From NCBI GenBank assembly GCA_032051265.1, contig DAMBYU010000002.1, positions 434,001 to 498,000 on the forward strand: a stretch of 64,000 bases of DNA, written 5' to 3'. Within the stretch, counting starts at the first letter, position 1, and each line of letters starts with the position of its first letter. The stretch is from Dryocola sp032051265 (GTDB lineage: Bacteria > Pseudomonadota > Gammaproteobacteria > Enterobacterales > Enterobacteriaceae). A model generated the notes under the pieces. It saw only the letters and a program-made list of their open reading frames with translations, made no database searches and had not been told where the DNA came from. Shown piece by piece: positions 7,677 through 17,217 of the stretch. Made by a program: the position numbers and the translations under genes.

Positions 7677-10352
7677 TTACCTTAACATATTACGAATGAC
7701 GTAATGCAAGATGCCATCGTTGCGGAAATAGGTTAATTCATTTCCGGTATCAATACGGCAACGGCATTCAATCACCTCTTTTCGACCGTCGGTATGTGAC
7801 AACGTCACCGCTACGATAGCGCCCGGTTTGAGCGAGTCAAGACCGGTAATATCAATGGTTTCCTCCCCCGTCAGCCCCAACGTTTTGCGCGTTACGCCCT
7901 GCGGGAATTCAAGCGGCAAAATCCCCATTCCGATAAGGTTAGAACGGTGAATACGTTCGAAAGACTCGGAGATGACCACCCGTACGCCCAGCAGGCGCGG
8001 CCCTTTTGCTGCCCAGTCCCGGCTTGATCCTGAGCCATATTCTTTACCGGCGATTACCGCAAGCGGTATCCCCTTCGCCTGATAACGCATCGCCGCATCG
8101 TAAATCGACATTACTTCATCCCCGGGCAGCAGGCGCGTCATGCCGCCCTCAACGCCGGGTACCATCTCGTTACGGATACGGATATTGGCGAACGTACCGC
8201 GCATCATCACTTCATGGTTACCGCGGCGCGACCCATAGGAGTTAAAGTCCCGGCGCTCAACGCCACGGTTCAGCAGATAACGCCCTGCCGGACTGTCAAG
8301 CTTGATGCTGCCCGCCGGTGAAATATGGTCAGTGGTGACCGAATCTCCCAGCATCGCCAGCACGCGCGCGCCATGAATATCCTGCACCGCTTTCGGCTCT
8401 GCTTCCATATCGTCAAAGAAAGGCGACTGGCGAATATAGGTGGAATCGCTCTGCCAGTCGTAAGTATCCGAACGATCGACGGCGATGCTGCGCCACTCCT
8501 CGGTGCCTTCAAAGACTTCAGCATACTCTTTGTTAAACATTTCAGTAGAGACCTGAGCTACCGCACGTGCAATTTCCTGATTGCTAGGCCAGATATCTTT
8601 CAGATAAACCGGATCGCCCTTGCGATCGTGACCCAGCGGATCGGTTGTCAGGTTAATATTCATGTTTCCCGCAAGCGCATAGGCCACTACCAGCGGCGGC
8701 GACGCCAGCCAGTTTGTTTTTACCAGCGGATGAATACGTCCTTCGAAGTTGCGGTTACCGGAAAGCACGGCGCCAACGGTCAGATCGCCTTTCTTAATTG
8801 CCTGTTCGATAGGATCCGGCAGCGGTCCTGAGTTACCGATGCAGGTGGTGCAGCCGTAGCCGACAAGATTGAAGCCTAAATCATCGAGATAAGGTGTAAG
8901 GCGGGCTTTCGCCAGATAGTCAGAAACAACCTTCGACCCGGGGGCCAGCGAAGCCTTGACCCACGGCTGGCGTTTCAGACCAAGCGTGAGCGCTTTTTTC
9001 GCCAGCAGGCCCGCCGCCATTAACACGCTCGGGTTTGAGGTGTTGGTGCAGGAAGTAATGGCTGCAATGACTACCGCGCCATCCGGAAGCTGGTATTCGC
9101 GCCCGCCCATCGTGTAATCCACCGGGGCGCGATCTTTTTGCAAGGTGTTCAGAGCCAGTTCGTTACTGGCGCTGAAAGCTTCTGGCACCTCGCCCAGCCG
9201 GACGCGGTCCTGCGGGCGTTTCGGGCCGGAAACGCTCGCTTCCACTTCACTCATATCCAGAGTAAGCGTGCTGGTAAAGACCGGTTCATCTCCGGTATTC
9301 CGCCACATGCCCTGCGCTTTTGCATAAGCTTCAACCAGCGCAACCTGGTCTTCTGTACGGCCACTCAAACGCATATATTCAAGCGTAACGGCATCGATGG
9401 GGAAGAAACCGCACGTTGCCCCATATTCCGGCGCCATATTGGCAATAGTGGCGCGGTCTGCCAGCGGCAGTGAATCCAGCCCGTCGCCGTAGAATTCAAC
9501 AAACTTGCCGACAACACCGTGCTTACGCAGCATCTGGGTAACGGTCAGGACGAGATCGGTTGCGGTAATGCCTTCTCCGAGCTTGCCGTCGAGCTTAAAG
9601 CCGACCACGTCCGGGATCAGCATGGATACCGGCTGGCCAAGCATCGCAGCTTCCGCTTCGATACCCCCCACGCCCCATCCCAGCACGCCAAGACCGTTGA
9701 TCATGGTGGTGTGGGAGTCGGTGCCCACCAGCGTGTCCGGGTAAGCGACCAGTTCATCGCCCTGCATTTCACTCCAGACGGCTTTGCCAAGGTACTCCAG
9801 GTTTACCTGATGGCAAATACCGGTGCCGGGCGGTACTACGCTGAAGCGGCTGAATGCCTGCTGACCCCAGCGCAGGAAGACGTAACGTTCGTGGTTACGT
9901 TCCATTTCCAGGCGCACGTTCTCTTCAAACGCATTGTCATCACCGAAGTGGTCAACGGTAACTGAGTGGTCAATAACCAGGTCGACAGAAGAGAGTGGGT
10001 TTACTTTAGCGACATCGCCGCCGAGGCGCTTAACGGCTTCGCGCATGGCGGCTAAATCCACCACCGCCGGTACACCGGTAAAATCCTGCATTAATACACG
10101 CGCCGGGCGGTATGCGATTTCACGATCGGCATGGGCGTTTTTCAGCCAGCCGGCCAGCGCGTGGATATCCTCTTGCGTAACGGAATCTTCATCCTGCCAG
10201 CGCAGCATGTTTTCGAGTAAGACTTTTAGCGACTTGGGTAAGCGGGTGATATCCCCAAGTTCCTTTGATGCCAACGGCAGGCTGTAGTAGTGATAGGTTT
10301 TATCCAGCGCCTGCAATGTATCCTTACTGGCTTCTCGTAGGGTTAACGACAT
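7677..10352 (-). CDS. acnA: Aconitate hydratase A
   Basis: An 891-aa iron-sulfur aconitase, interconverting citrate and isocitrate in the TCA cycle; AcnA is the stress/stationary-phase form in E. coli. Cluster cysteines are visible in SCTNTSNP and in GCTTCIGNSG; the swivel domain is C-terminal with the GKEYGSGSSRDWAAKG active-site loop. The frame is open 32 codons upstream, but ATG 10352 (MSLTLREASKD) has AGGAGGAG directly before it and gives the exact E. coli length. It is transcribed after the cysB-ymiA-yciX-ymiC segment, as in E. coli. Confidence 0.98.
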   Translation of the reverse strand: MSLTLREASKDTLQALDKTYHYYSLPLASKELGDITRLPKSLKVLLENMLRWQDEDSVTQEDIHALAGWLKNAHADREIAYRPARVLMQDFTGVPAVVDLAAMREAVKRLGGDVAKVNPLSSVDLVIDHSVTVDHFGDDNAFEENVRLEMERNHERYVFLRWGQQAFSRFSVVPPGTGICHQVNLEYLGKAVWSEMQGDELVAYPDTLVGTDSHTTMINGLGVLGWGVGGIEAEAAMLGQPVSMLIPDVVGFKLDGKLGEGITATDLVLTVTQMLRKHGVVGKFVEFYGDGLDSLPLADRATIANMAPEYGATCGFFPIDAVTLEYMRLSGRTEDQVALVEAYAKAQGMWRNTGDEPVFTSTLTLDMSEVEASVSGPKRPQDRVRLGEVPEAFSASNELALNTLQKDRAPVDYTMGGREYQLPDGAVVIAAITSCTNTSNPSVLMAAGLLAKKALTLGLKRQPWVKASLAPGSKVVSDYLAKARLTPYLDDLGFNLVGYGCTTCIGNSGPLPDPIEQAIKKGDLTVGAVLSGNRNFEGRIHPLVKTNWLASPPLVVAYALAGNMNINLTTDPLGHDRKGDPVYLKDIWPSNQEIARAVAQVSTEMFNKEYAEVFEGTEEWRSIAVDRSDTYDWQSDSTYIRQSPFFDDMEAEPKAVQDIHGARVLAMLGDSVTTDHISPAGSIKLDSPAGRYLLNRGVERRDFNSYGSRRGNHEVMMRGTFANIRIRNEMVPGVEGGMTRLLPGDEVMSIYDAAMRYQAKGIPLAVIAGKEYGSGSSRDWAAKGPRLLGVRVVISESFERIHRSNLIGMGILPLEFPQGVTRKTLGLTGEETIDITGLDSLKPGAIVAVTLSHTDGRKEVIECRCRIDTGNELTYFRNDGILHYVIRNMLR

Positions 10353-10496
10353 AGCTCCTCCTTTATGACCAGGGATAGCGATGCCCCGATTGATTTTCAG
10401 GGTCACTATTAAAGATAACACATAGCTGTCGTAACGTTTTGATAACAACCCGAATTGATAAATCGGGCTATTTGAGAGCGTTCAGGAGGAGAAATG

Positions 10497-10528
10497 AAAA
10501 CGTCCCGGCACGGCGTGCGGGACGTTTT
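10497..10528 (-). terminator. Bidirectional terminator between ymiC and acnA
   Basis: Stem AAAACGTCCC / GGGACGTTTT with an inner GCAC/GTGC helix. On the minus strand it follows the ymiC stop and ends in TTTT, so it should end the ymiA-yciX-ymiC transcript ahead of the acnA promoter. Confidence 0.85.
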
Positions 10529-10532
10529 GAGA

Positions 10533-10631
10533 TTAGTTAACCACAGTGGCGATCAGCTGCGCCCAGAACAGTACCGAAACGGTAAAAGCACCAAGCCATG
10601 ACCAGTATTTAATTGTGCAACGATTCATCAT
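10533..10631 (-). CDS. ymiC: Small membrane protein YmiC-like
   Basis: A 32-codon frame beginning ATGATG and ending TAA. It encodes a single hydrophobic helix rich in Trp (KYWSWLGAFTVSVLFWAQLI). Position between yciX and acnA, size and the YWSW...SVLFWAQL pattern match the E. coli microprotein YmiC. The ribosome binding site is weak (AAAGAG about 12 nt before the first ATG); the second ATG at 10628 is an equal start candidate. A terminator follows at once. Function is unknown; a one-helix inner-membrane protein is inferred. Confidence 0.8.
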   Translation of the reverse strand: MMNRCTIKYWSWLGAFTVSVLFWAQLIATVVN

Positions 10632-10789
10632 AAGCATTACTCTTTATTTGCGGTATGCAATTTGGCTGACTAAATAATCAGTCCCGAAGAATATTGCTGT
10701 GTGTAGTTATAAAGTCGTACGCTGTTAACCACGGCTGATAAAAAAATGTGATTGACCGCAAGTTAATTAAACGTAAATAAAATTAATGC

Positions 10790-10960
10790 TTATTGTTTTT
10801 TGTGATCGTCCGCAGTAAACAGATCGATAAATTCTTGTTGCTGTTTGCTTAGCTTCCAGGAGGTGGGGATCCGGGTTTTCTCCACCTTCAGCTCCGGGCT
10901 CGGCTTGTCATCTTTCTGAAATACGGCTTTTGCCCGTACGACTTGCCCATGGACCGTCAT
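10790..10960 (-). CDS. yciX: Small protein YciX
   Basis: A 56-aa basic, soluble protein starting MTVHGQVVRAK and ending ADDHKKQ. A TTG could start 4 codons earlier, but ATG 10960 has GGAG 8 nt before it. Its start lies 2 bp after the ymiA stop, and the GGAG straddles the ymiA end, so translational coupling is likely. Position and size match E. coli yciX. Function is unknown. Confidence 0.85.
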   Translation of the reverse strand: MTVHGQVVRAKAVFQKDDKPSPELKVEKTRIPTSWKLSKQQQEFIDLFTADDHKKQ

Positions 10961-10962
10961 TT

Positions 10963-11103
10963 TCAGCTCCAATAGTGCCAGGCCACCAGCGCCACCACCA
11001 GCCAGAACAGGCCTGAAACCAGAAATACCGCCAGCCAGGCTTTACGTTTTAGCTCGGGATCCCTTTGCGGTTGTTCACTTCCTGAAGGCATTGCAAACCT
11101 CAT
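10963..11103 (-). CDS. ymiA: Small membrane protein YmiA
   Basis: A 46-aa microprotein: a polar N-terminus (SGSEQPQRDPELKRK) followed by one C-terminal transmembrane helix (AWLAVFLVSGLFWLVVALVAW). It is the same length and layout as E. coli YmiA and in the same place, cysB-ymiA-yciX. The frame is open 16 codons upstream, but ATG 11103 fits the family. Function is unknown. Confidence 0.9.
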   Translation of the reverse strand: MRFAMPSGSEQPQRDPELKRKAWLAVFLVSGLFWLVVALVAWHYWS

Positions 11104-11403
11104 ACAATCGACACCACTTATCATAAACTTGTTAACAATCGTTATAAGCAATCGTCCGTTGGGATTAATCCTAAAGAAACTCTAGCTTAAAAGCCAGCAA
11201 ATTTGCTTACTGTTTACAAGAAAAGATTTAATCTTTTGACATGAAATAAATTATTGAAGTGCCGCATTTGCGCTGCGGTTAATTATTATCTACGCCTGTC
11301 ACGTAATAGAGACAGATTAACCCTCATTATATTAAGGATAAACCCGGCGGGAAGATATTAATCAGGATGAGACTAATTCGTATTTATTCGCGGAAGTAAA
11401 TAC
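11104..11403. other. Non-coding leader between cysB and ymiA
   Basis: About 300 bp without a credible gene. It holds the presumed ymiA promoter/leader and an AT-rich perfect palindrome at 11221-11237 (AAAAGAT, TTA, ATCTTTT). No recognised operator was found. Confidence 0.6.
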
Positions 11404-11430
11404 GGTATCTCCCCCGACGGCGGAGATACC
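11404..11430 (-). terminator. cysB terminator
   Basis: Inverted repeat GGTATCTCC / GGAGATACC just past the cysB stop, with GTATTTACTT as tail on the minus strand. The tail is only moderately T-rich. Confidence 0.65.
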
Positions 11431-11437
11431 GGGAGGA

Positions 11438-12412
11438 TTATTTGGCTGGCAGCTTAATATCTTTAAACATCGCTTCGATATCCTCATTGGACCTTAAGGC
11501 CACGGCGGTATCGACCACGTCACGCGTCAAATGCGGGGCAAAGCGTTGAATAAAATCATACATATAACTGCGCAGGAAAGTGCTGCGACGGAAGCCAATT
11601 TTGGTGGTGCTGTGGCTGAAAACGCCCTGCGCTTCAATACGCACCAGATCGGGGTCGGCGACGGGATCGACGGCCATGCTTGCAATCACCCCTACCCCTA
11701 ACCCCAGACGCACGTAGGTTTTAATCACATCTGCATCGGTTGCCGTAAAGACGATACGCGGGGTTAAACCGGCGCGATTGAATGCCGTATCCAGTTCAGA
11801 ACGTCCGGTAAAACCAAAGGTGTAGGTGACCAGCGGATACTGAGCCAGCTCTTCAATCGTGACGGATTCTTTAGACGCCAGCGGATGTTCAGGCGTCACG
11901 ACAATCGAACGGTTCCAGTGGTAGCACGGCAGCATCACCAGGTCGTCATACAGATGAAGCGCTTCGGTGGCGATGGCGAAATCTGCATTGCCTTTAGAGA
12001 CGGCTTCGGCAATCTGCGTTGGCGATCCCTGATGCATATGCAGCGAAACGCGGGGGTAACGCTCGATAAAACCTTTGATAACGCCTGGCAATGCGTAGCG
12101 GGCCTGGGTGTGCGTCGTGGCAACGTACAAAGAACCTTTGTCCGGCCAGGTATGCTCCCCGGCAACAGATTTAATGGCATCAACTTTAGAGAGCACTTCG
12201 CGGGCGATACGGATAATTTCCTGCCCGGCTGGCGTAACCTGGGTGAGATGTTTGCCGCTACGGGCGAAAATCTGGATACCCAACTCATCTTCCAGCATTC
12301 GCACCTGCTTGCTGATGCCCGGCTGCGACGTATAAAGCCCTTCCGCCGTCGACGAGACGTTAAGATTGTGGTTAACCACCTCAACGATATAACGAAGCTG
12401 CTGTAGTTTCAT
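11438..12412 (-). CDS. cysB: LysR-family regulator CysB
   Basis: A 324-aa LysR-type activator of cysteine biosynthesis and sulfur assimilation, responding to N-acetylserine in E. coli. The N-terminal HTH is visible (SSTAEGLYTSQPGISKQVRMLE, about residues 20-41), followed by a periplasmic-binding-protein-like effector domain with the TTHTQARYALP segment. Exactly the E. coli length. It stands next to topA as in E. coli. Confidence 0.98.
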   Translation of the reverse strand: MKLQQLRYIVEVVNHNLNVSSTAEGLYTSQPGISKQVRMLEDELGIQIFARSGKHLTQVTPAGQEIIRIAREVLSKVDAIKSVAGEHTWPDKGSLYVATTHTQARYALPGVIKGFIERYPRVSLHMHQGSPTQIAEAVSKGNADFAIATEALHLYDDLVMLPCYHWNRSIVVTPEHPLASKESVTIEELAQYPLVTYTFGFTGRSELDTAFNRAGLTPRIVFTATDADVIKTYVRLGLGVGVIASMAVDPVADPDLVRIEAQGVFSHSTTKIGFRRSTFLRSYMYDFIQRFAPHLTRDVVDTAVALRSNEDIEAMFKDIKLPAK

Positions 12413-12564
12413 GACTTGCCATCCAGGTCAAAACGACCCCGACGCAGGCGATGCGGGGGATCAAGACGATATAAGGTTAAAAGAGTATGCAATTCACTAT
12501 ATCAGTTATAGCTTCTATGTATAGATGGAAAGAAAAAATAATAAAGAGGTTATATAAGAGACGA

Positions 12565-12594
12565 TAAAAAAACCGGAGCGCCAGCCCCGGTTTC
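12565..12594 (-). terminator. topA terminator
   Basis: On the minus strand, AAACCGGGGC-TGGC-GCTCCGGTTT followed by a run of Ts, 17 bp after the topA stop. It is a strong rho-independent terminator. Confidence 0.93.
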
Positions 12595-12610
12595 TGTCAG
12601 ATCGGGAAGT

Positions 12611-15208
12611 TTATTTCTTCCCTTCGACCCATTTCCCGTCAACGAAGAAGGCGGACCAGCCGGTGGCTTTCCCCTCTTTCTCTGAGGAAACATATTGCTG
12701 CTTAGTCTTACGGCTGAAGCGCACAACAGATTTATTGCCTTCGGCATCCTGCTGTGGCGCATCGGCCAGATAGCGCAGCTTCTCTGGCAGACGATCGCGG
12801 AAGCGGTACAACTCTTCCACTAACGGCGCGCGGGTTTCACGCGATTTAGGGAAAGTGTTGGCTGCCAGGAATACGCCAGCCGCGCCGTCGCGCAGCACAA
12901 AGTACGCGTCCGATTTTTCGCAAGGCAGCTCCGGTAATGGAACCGGATCTTCCTTCGGCGGCGCCACTTCGCCGTTACGCAGGATCTTACGGGTGTTCTT
13001 GCACTCGTCGTTGGTACAGGCCATGTACTTACCGAAACGCCCCATTTTCAGGTGCATTTCAGAACCACATTTCTCACACTCAACGATTGGGCCGTCATAG
13101 CCCTTAATGCGGAACTCGCCCTCTTCGATTTCGTAGCCGTCGCAGGTTGGGTTATTACCGCACACGTGCAGCTTACGTTTTGGATCGATGAGATAGCTGT
13201 CCATCGCCGTGCCGCATTTGGCGCAACGACGTTTCGCACGCAGGGCGTTGGTTTCCGCGTCGTCGCCCTCAAGGACGTTGAGCACTTCGTTTTCCGGCAC
13301 CAGGTTAATGGTGGTTTTGCAGCGCTCTTTTGGCGGTAACGCATAGCCAGAACAGCCGAGGAATACCCCGGTACTTGCCGTGCGGATGCCCATCTTACGG
13401 CCGCAGGTCGGACAGTCGATGCTGGTGAGCACCATCTGGTTAGGGCGCATGCCGCCCTCTTCCGGATCCTGCTCTGCTTTTTCAAGCTGGCCGCTGAAGT
13501 CGCTGAAGAAGTTGTCCAGCACGCCTTTCCACTCGGCCTGGTTGTTAGCCACCTGGTCGAGGTTGTTTTCCATCTGCGCGGTAAAATCGTAGTTCATCAG
13601 CTCGCGGAAGTTTTCTTCCAGACGATCGGTGACGATTTCGCCCATTTTTTCTGCATAAAAACGGCGGTTCTCAACGCGCACATAACCACGATCCTGGATG
13701 GTGGAAATGATGGAAGCATAGGTTGAAGGGCGACCAATACCGCGTTTTTCGAGCTCTTTAACCAGGGACGCTTCGCTAAAGCGAGCGGGCGGCTTGGTAA
13801 AGTGCTGGCCTGGCGTCAACTCAAGCAGTGACATTACATCACCTTTATTGACCGCAGGCAGAGTACGATCTTCATCGCCTTTACGCAGCGCAGGCATCAC
13901 TTTAGTCCAGCCGTCAAAGCGCAGGATACGGCCACGCGCTTTCAGGCGGTAATCCCCTGCTTCCACGGTTAACGTAGTGGAGTCATATTGCGCAGGCGTC
14001 ATCTGGCAGGCAACGAACTGGCGCCAGATAAGCTGATAGAGTTTCTGCGCGTCGGCTTCCATATCCTTTAAGGATTCGGCAAGCACGCCCACGTCCGAAG
14101 GACGAATCGCTTCGTGCGCTTCCTGAGAATTTTCTTTACTGGTGTACTGAAGCGGCGAGGCAGGCAGATATTTGTTGCCAAAGTTCTCGTCGATATAGCC
14201 ACGCACCATGCTCACCGCGTCCTGGCTGAGGTTGGTGGAGTCGGTACGCATGTAAGTGATGTGGCCCGCTTCATACAGACGCTGCGCCATCATCATGGTT
14301 TTTTTCACGCCAAAACCAAGACGGGTGCTGGCAGCCTGCTGCAGGGTGGAGGTGATAAACGGCGCGCCAGGCTTGCTGCTGGTTGGTTTATCCTCACGCT
14401 CAAGCACGGTGTAACGGGCTTTTTCAAGCTCGCTGACCGCAGCCATGGTCTGTTCACGGTTGACCGGACGGAACGGCTTGTCTTTGTGATGGCTGACCTG
14501 AACCGGAAGATTGTCACCCGCAGGCGTTGCCAGGTTGGCGTCAATTTCCCAGAACTCTTCAGGAACAAACGCTTTGATCTCGCGTTCGCGCTCAACAACA
14601 AGGCGCACAGCAACGGACTGGACACGCCCGGCGGAAAGCCCACGTGCAATTTTCTTCCACAGCAGCGGGGATACCATGTAACCCACCACGCGGTCCATAA
14701 AGCGACGCGCCTGCTGGGCGTTTACACGATCGATATTTAACTCGCCCGGCTTTTCAAACGCCTGCTGGATAGCGTTTTTGGTGATTTCGTTAAACACCAC
14801 GCGGCTATAGCGCGACTCATCGCCACCGATCACTTCCCGCAGGTGCCATGCGATGGCCTCCCCTTCGCGGTCAAGGTCGGTTGCGAGATAGATATGGTCA
14901 GCTTTTTCAGCAAGGGATTTCAGCTCTGAAACCACCTTTTCTTTGCCCGGCAGCACTTCATACTGGGCTTCCCAGCTATGCCAGGGATCGACTCCCATAC
15001 GATTTACGAGCGCGCCGCGTTCATCCTTTTTGACCTTTTTGGTCGTTTTGGTGGAGGCAGAGTCAGCGCTCTTCTTGGTGGTTGATCCACTGGTCGGCAA
15101 ATCACGGATATGGCCTACGCTGGACTTAACCACGTAGTCATTGCCGAGATATTTGTTGATCGTTTTGGCTTTTGCCGGGGACTCAACGATGACGAGAGCT
15201 TTACCCAT
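12611..15208 (-). CDS. topA: DNA topoisomerase I
   Basis: An 865-aa type IA topoisomerase that relaxes negative supercoils. It has an N-terminal TOPRIM domain (VIVESPAKAKT; DLDREGEAIAWHL) and the catalytic Tyr in ITYMRTDSTN. The C-terminal region has three four-Cys zinc ribbons (CPTCGRKMG, CAKCGTAMD, CEKCGSEMH with partner Cys pairs) and a basic tail. ATG 15208 is preceded by AAAGGTG; a GTG two codons earlier overlaps that ribosome binding site and is unlikely to be used. Length equals E. coli TopA. Confidence 0.98.
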   Translation of the reverse strand: MGKALVIVESPAKAKTINKYLGNDYVVKSSVGHIRDLPTSGSTTKKSADSASTKTTKKVKKDERGALVNRMGVDPWHSWEAQYEVLPGKEKVVSELKSLAEKADHIYLATDLDREGEAIAWHLREVIGGDESRYSRVVFNEITKNAIQQAFEKPGELNIDRVNAQQARRFMDRVVGYMVSPLLWKKIARGLSAGRVQSVAVRLVVEREREIKAFVPEEFWEIDANLATPAGDNLPVQVSHHKDKPFRPVNREQTMAAVSELEKARYTVLEREDKPTSSKPGAPFITSTLQQAASTRLGFGVKKTMMMAQRLYEAGHITYMRTDSTNLSQDAVSMVRGYIDENFGNKYLPASPLQYTSKENSQEAHEAIRPSDVGVLAESLKDMEADAQKLYQLIWRQFVACQMTPAQYDSTTLTVEAGDYRLKARGRILRFDGWTKVMPALRKGDEDRTLPAVNKGDVMSLLELTPGQHFTKPPARFSEASLVKELEKRGIGRPSTYASIISTIQDRGYVRVENRRFYAEKMGEIVTDRLEENFRELMNYDFTAQMENNLDQVANNQAEWKGVLDNFFSDFSGQLEKAEQDPEEGGMRPNQMVLTSIDCPTCGRKMGIRTASTGVFLGCSGYALPPKERCKTTINLVPENEVLNVLEGDDAETNALRAKRRCAKCGTAMDSYLIDPKRKLHVCGNNPTCDGYEIEEGEFRIKGYDGPIVECEKCGSEMHLKMGRFGKYMACTNDECKNTRKILRNGEVAPPKEDPVPLPELPCEKSDAYFVLRDGAAGVFLAANTFPKSRETRAPLVEELYRFRDRLPEKLRYLADAPQQDAEGNKSVVRFSRKTKQQYVSSEKEGKATGWSAFFVDGKWVEGKK

Positions 15209-15612
15209 ATTCACCTTTACCTAAATTAATTCATCCAGAATACGTCGCACGCAGTCTCAATCTCCAGGAAGCGGCGCGCCTTTTTTATATTGCGACAGCG
15301 TTAAAGGAGATCAACTCTTTTTTCAAATCCCTGCCTGCAAACAGCGCTAACGCAGGTGGTTGAGATACCGAGCCTTTCGCGCCGGGTGACGTAGCACGAC
15401 GGAAGTTTGGTTGAATGTCAAGCAATTCCGTTGCCAGATTTGCGAAAGCGTCACACTCTACCTGATAAAATCCGATACGCAACTTTATTAGCATGCAAAA
15501 CAGATTCCCGCCAGCATGGTTAACTTTTTTACCCTCCCGTGGTTTACCGGGAGATATTGCCCTTAACCTCCGTGTGGACGTACACTAACGCCAGTTTTCT
15601 GGAGGAGACAAC
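15209..15612. other. Divergent control region topA/yciN
   Basis: 404 bp without a credible gene. It separates topA and yciN transcribed away from each other, so it must hold both promoters. A short minus-strand open frame (15285-15494) has no ribosome binding site and no familiar features. In E. coli the topA promoter region is long and supercoiling/Fis-responsive; no individual site is called here. Confidence 0.6.
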
Positions 15613-15864
15613 ATGCAATCTACAACTCAGCCTATCGACCGTGAAACCCTCCTTGTTGAGGCCAATAAGATCATCCGTGAACATGAAGATTTTATGCACG
15701 GCATGGAGGCTACAGGCGTTGAACAAAAGAATGGCGTGCTGGTATTTCGCGGCGAGTATTTCCTTGATGAGCAGGGCTTGCCTACCCCAAAAAGTACGGC
15801 GGTGTTTAATATGTTCAAGCACCTCGCCCATGTGATGTCCGAAAAATACCATCTGCTGACCTAA
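15613..15864 (+). CDS. yciN: YciN family protein
   Basis: An 83-aa acidic cytosolic protein of the YciN family (QPIDRETLLVEANKIIREHEDFMHG). The start has a strong GGAGGAG 8 nt before it. Same length and place (between topA and sohB) as in E. coli. The biochemical role is not established. Confidence 0.95.
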   Translation: MQSTTQPIDRETLLVEANKIIREHEDFMHGMEATGVEQKNGVLVFRGEYFLDEQGLPTPKSTAVFNMFKHLAHVMSEKYHLLT

Positions 15865-15868
15865 AACC

Positions 15869-15894
15869 AAAAGCGAGGCCGGGGCCTCGCTTTT
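15869..15894. terminator. Bidirectional terminator yciN/sohB
   Basis: Perfect 12-bp stem AAAAGCGAGGCC / GGCCTCGCTTTT with a 2-nt loop, placed between convergent yciN and sohB; T-runs on both strands. Confidence 0.92.
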
Positions 15895-15903
15895 ACCTTC
15901 TAT

Positions 15904-16953
15904 TTACAATAGCGGCTTTTCACCGCGCTGCCACCAGCGCAGCAACAGGCGATCGAGACTGTTTGCCGCACTACCCGTAAACCTTTCCATCATTTTTTTG
16001 CGCTGCGCGAAACGTACGCCGATAACCTCATGGTTTTTCATCAGGCTAATCAGCAGATCGTCGCTGGTGCTGACCTCGTCCACCAACCCTTTCTCTTTGG
16101 CCTGCAGGCCATACCAGTGTTCACCGGTAGCCACTGCATCAATATCCAGCCCGGGGCGCATTTCATGCACAAACTGCTTAAAGAGAAGATGGGTTTCGTT
16201 CAGGTCTTCGCGGAATTTCTCGCGACCCTGATCGGTGTTTTCACCGAACAGCGTCAGGGTGCGTTTGTACTGCCCGGCGGTATGCAGCTCCACGTCAATA
16301 TCATTACGTTTTAACAGACGATGAAAGTTTGGCACCTGCGCCACCACGCCGATGGAGCCAATAATAGAAAACGGAGCGGCCACGATACGATCCGCCACGC
16401 AGGCCATCATATAGCCTCCGCTGGCGGCGACTTTATCAACCGCGACCGTCAGACGAACCTTGCTCTCACGCAGGCGCTGCAGCTGCGATGCGGCGAGTCC
16501 ATAACCATGCACTACGCCGCCCGGGCTTTCTAAACGCAGCAGGACTTCATCTTCAGGCTTAATCACCGCCAGCACAGCCGTGATCTCTTCTCGCAGGGAA
16601 GTCACCTCATGCGCATCCATACTGCCTTTAAAATCCAGTACATAGAGAGTCGGTTTATCAGAAATGACCGTTTCGCCGCGTTTAGCACGTGCTTTGGCTT
16701 GTTTTGCCTCAAGCTTGTGCTTTTTTTTCTGTCCCTTGTGCCACAGTTTTTGCTGATGATCGTCAAGACGCGCGACCTGCATATCTTCGCGCATCTCCTG
16801 ATACTGCTCGCTTAAATTAGTCAGGCGCAGTTCGCCACGCTGGTGTTTTTTGCGCTGAGCAGCATTCACCACCAGCGTAACAACGGCCGCTATCGCGACG
16901 ACAACCGTGACGATCTTGGCCAGAAACAATCCATAATTCGCAATAAAATCCAC
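15904..16953 (-). CDS. sohB: Inner-membrane peptidase SohB (S49 family)
   Basis: A 349-aa S49 peptidase. An N-terminal transmembrane helix (about residues 8-30, FLAKIVTVVVAIAAVVTLVV) is followed by a basic coiled-coil linker. The protease domain has the catalytic Ser in VAASGGYMMA and the Lys base in AGQYKRTL. It is related to signal peptide peptidase SppA. In E. coli extra copies of sohB suppress htrA defects. Length equals E. coli SohB. It is divergent from yciK. Confidence 0.96.
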   Translation of the reverse strand: MDFIANYGLFLAKIVTVVVAIAAVVTLVVNAAQRKKHQRGELRLTNLSEQYQEMREDMQVARLDDHQQKLWHKGQKKKHKLEAKQAKARAKRGETVISDKPTLYVLDFKGSMDAHEVTSLREEITAVLAVIKPEDEVLLRLESPGGVVHGYGLAASQLQRLRESKVRLTVAVDKVAASGGYMMACVADRIVAAPFSIIGSIGVVAQVPNFHRLLKRNDIDVELHTAGQYKRTLTLFGENTDQGREKFREDLNETHLLFKQFVHEMRPGLDIDAVATGEHWYGLQAKEKGLVDEVSTSDDLLISLMKNHEVIGVRFAQRKKMMERFTGSAANSLDRLLLRWWQRGEKPLL

Positions 16954-17217
16954 GTATTCCGCCTTTATTTCAGTGCATTAATCATAGGATGAAGTGTACC
17001 CGAGCGGGCCGCCCACGTCTGCATACAACTATAAACGCTGCGGTATAGCTTCCCGAATGGATTTAGGGCCGGGAAATTTTTGCAAAATGTTAATTAAAGG
17101 CAATGTATCCTGCTGACTGATTGAAATACCCCTTCCTTTCAGGCATAAAACCTTGTGAACCAAAAACGACGAGAAATAAGACGTGAGCGCCTGCCTGCAT
17201 CGCGCGAGGAGCAAATT

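Noticed and set aside
14114..14740. 208-codon open frame antisense to topA
   Set aside because: Shadow of topA with no ribosome binding site and no known motif.
15285..15494. Possible small gene upstream of topA
   Set aside because: No ribosome binding site, no familiar motif, and it lies in the divergent topA/yciN promoter region.
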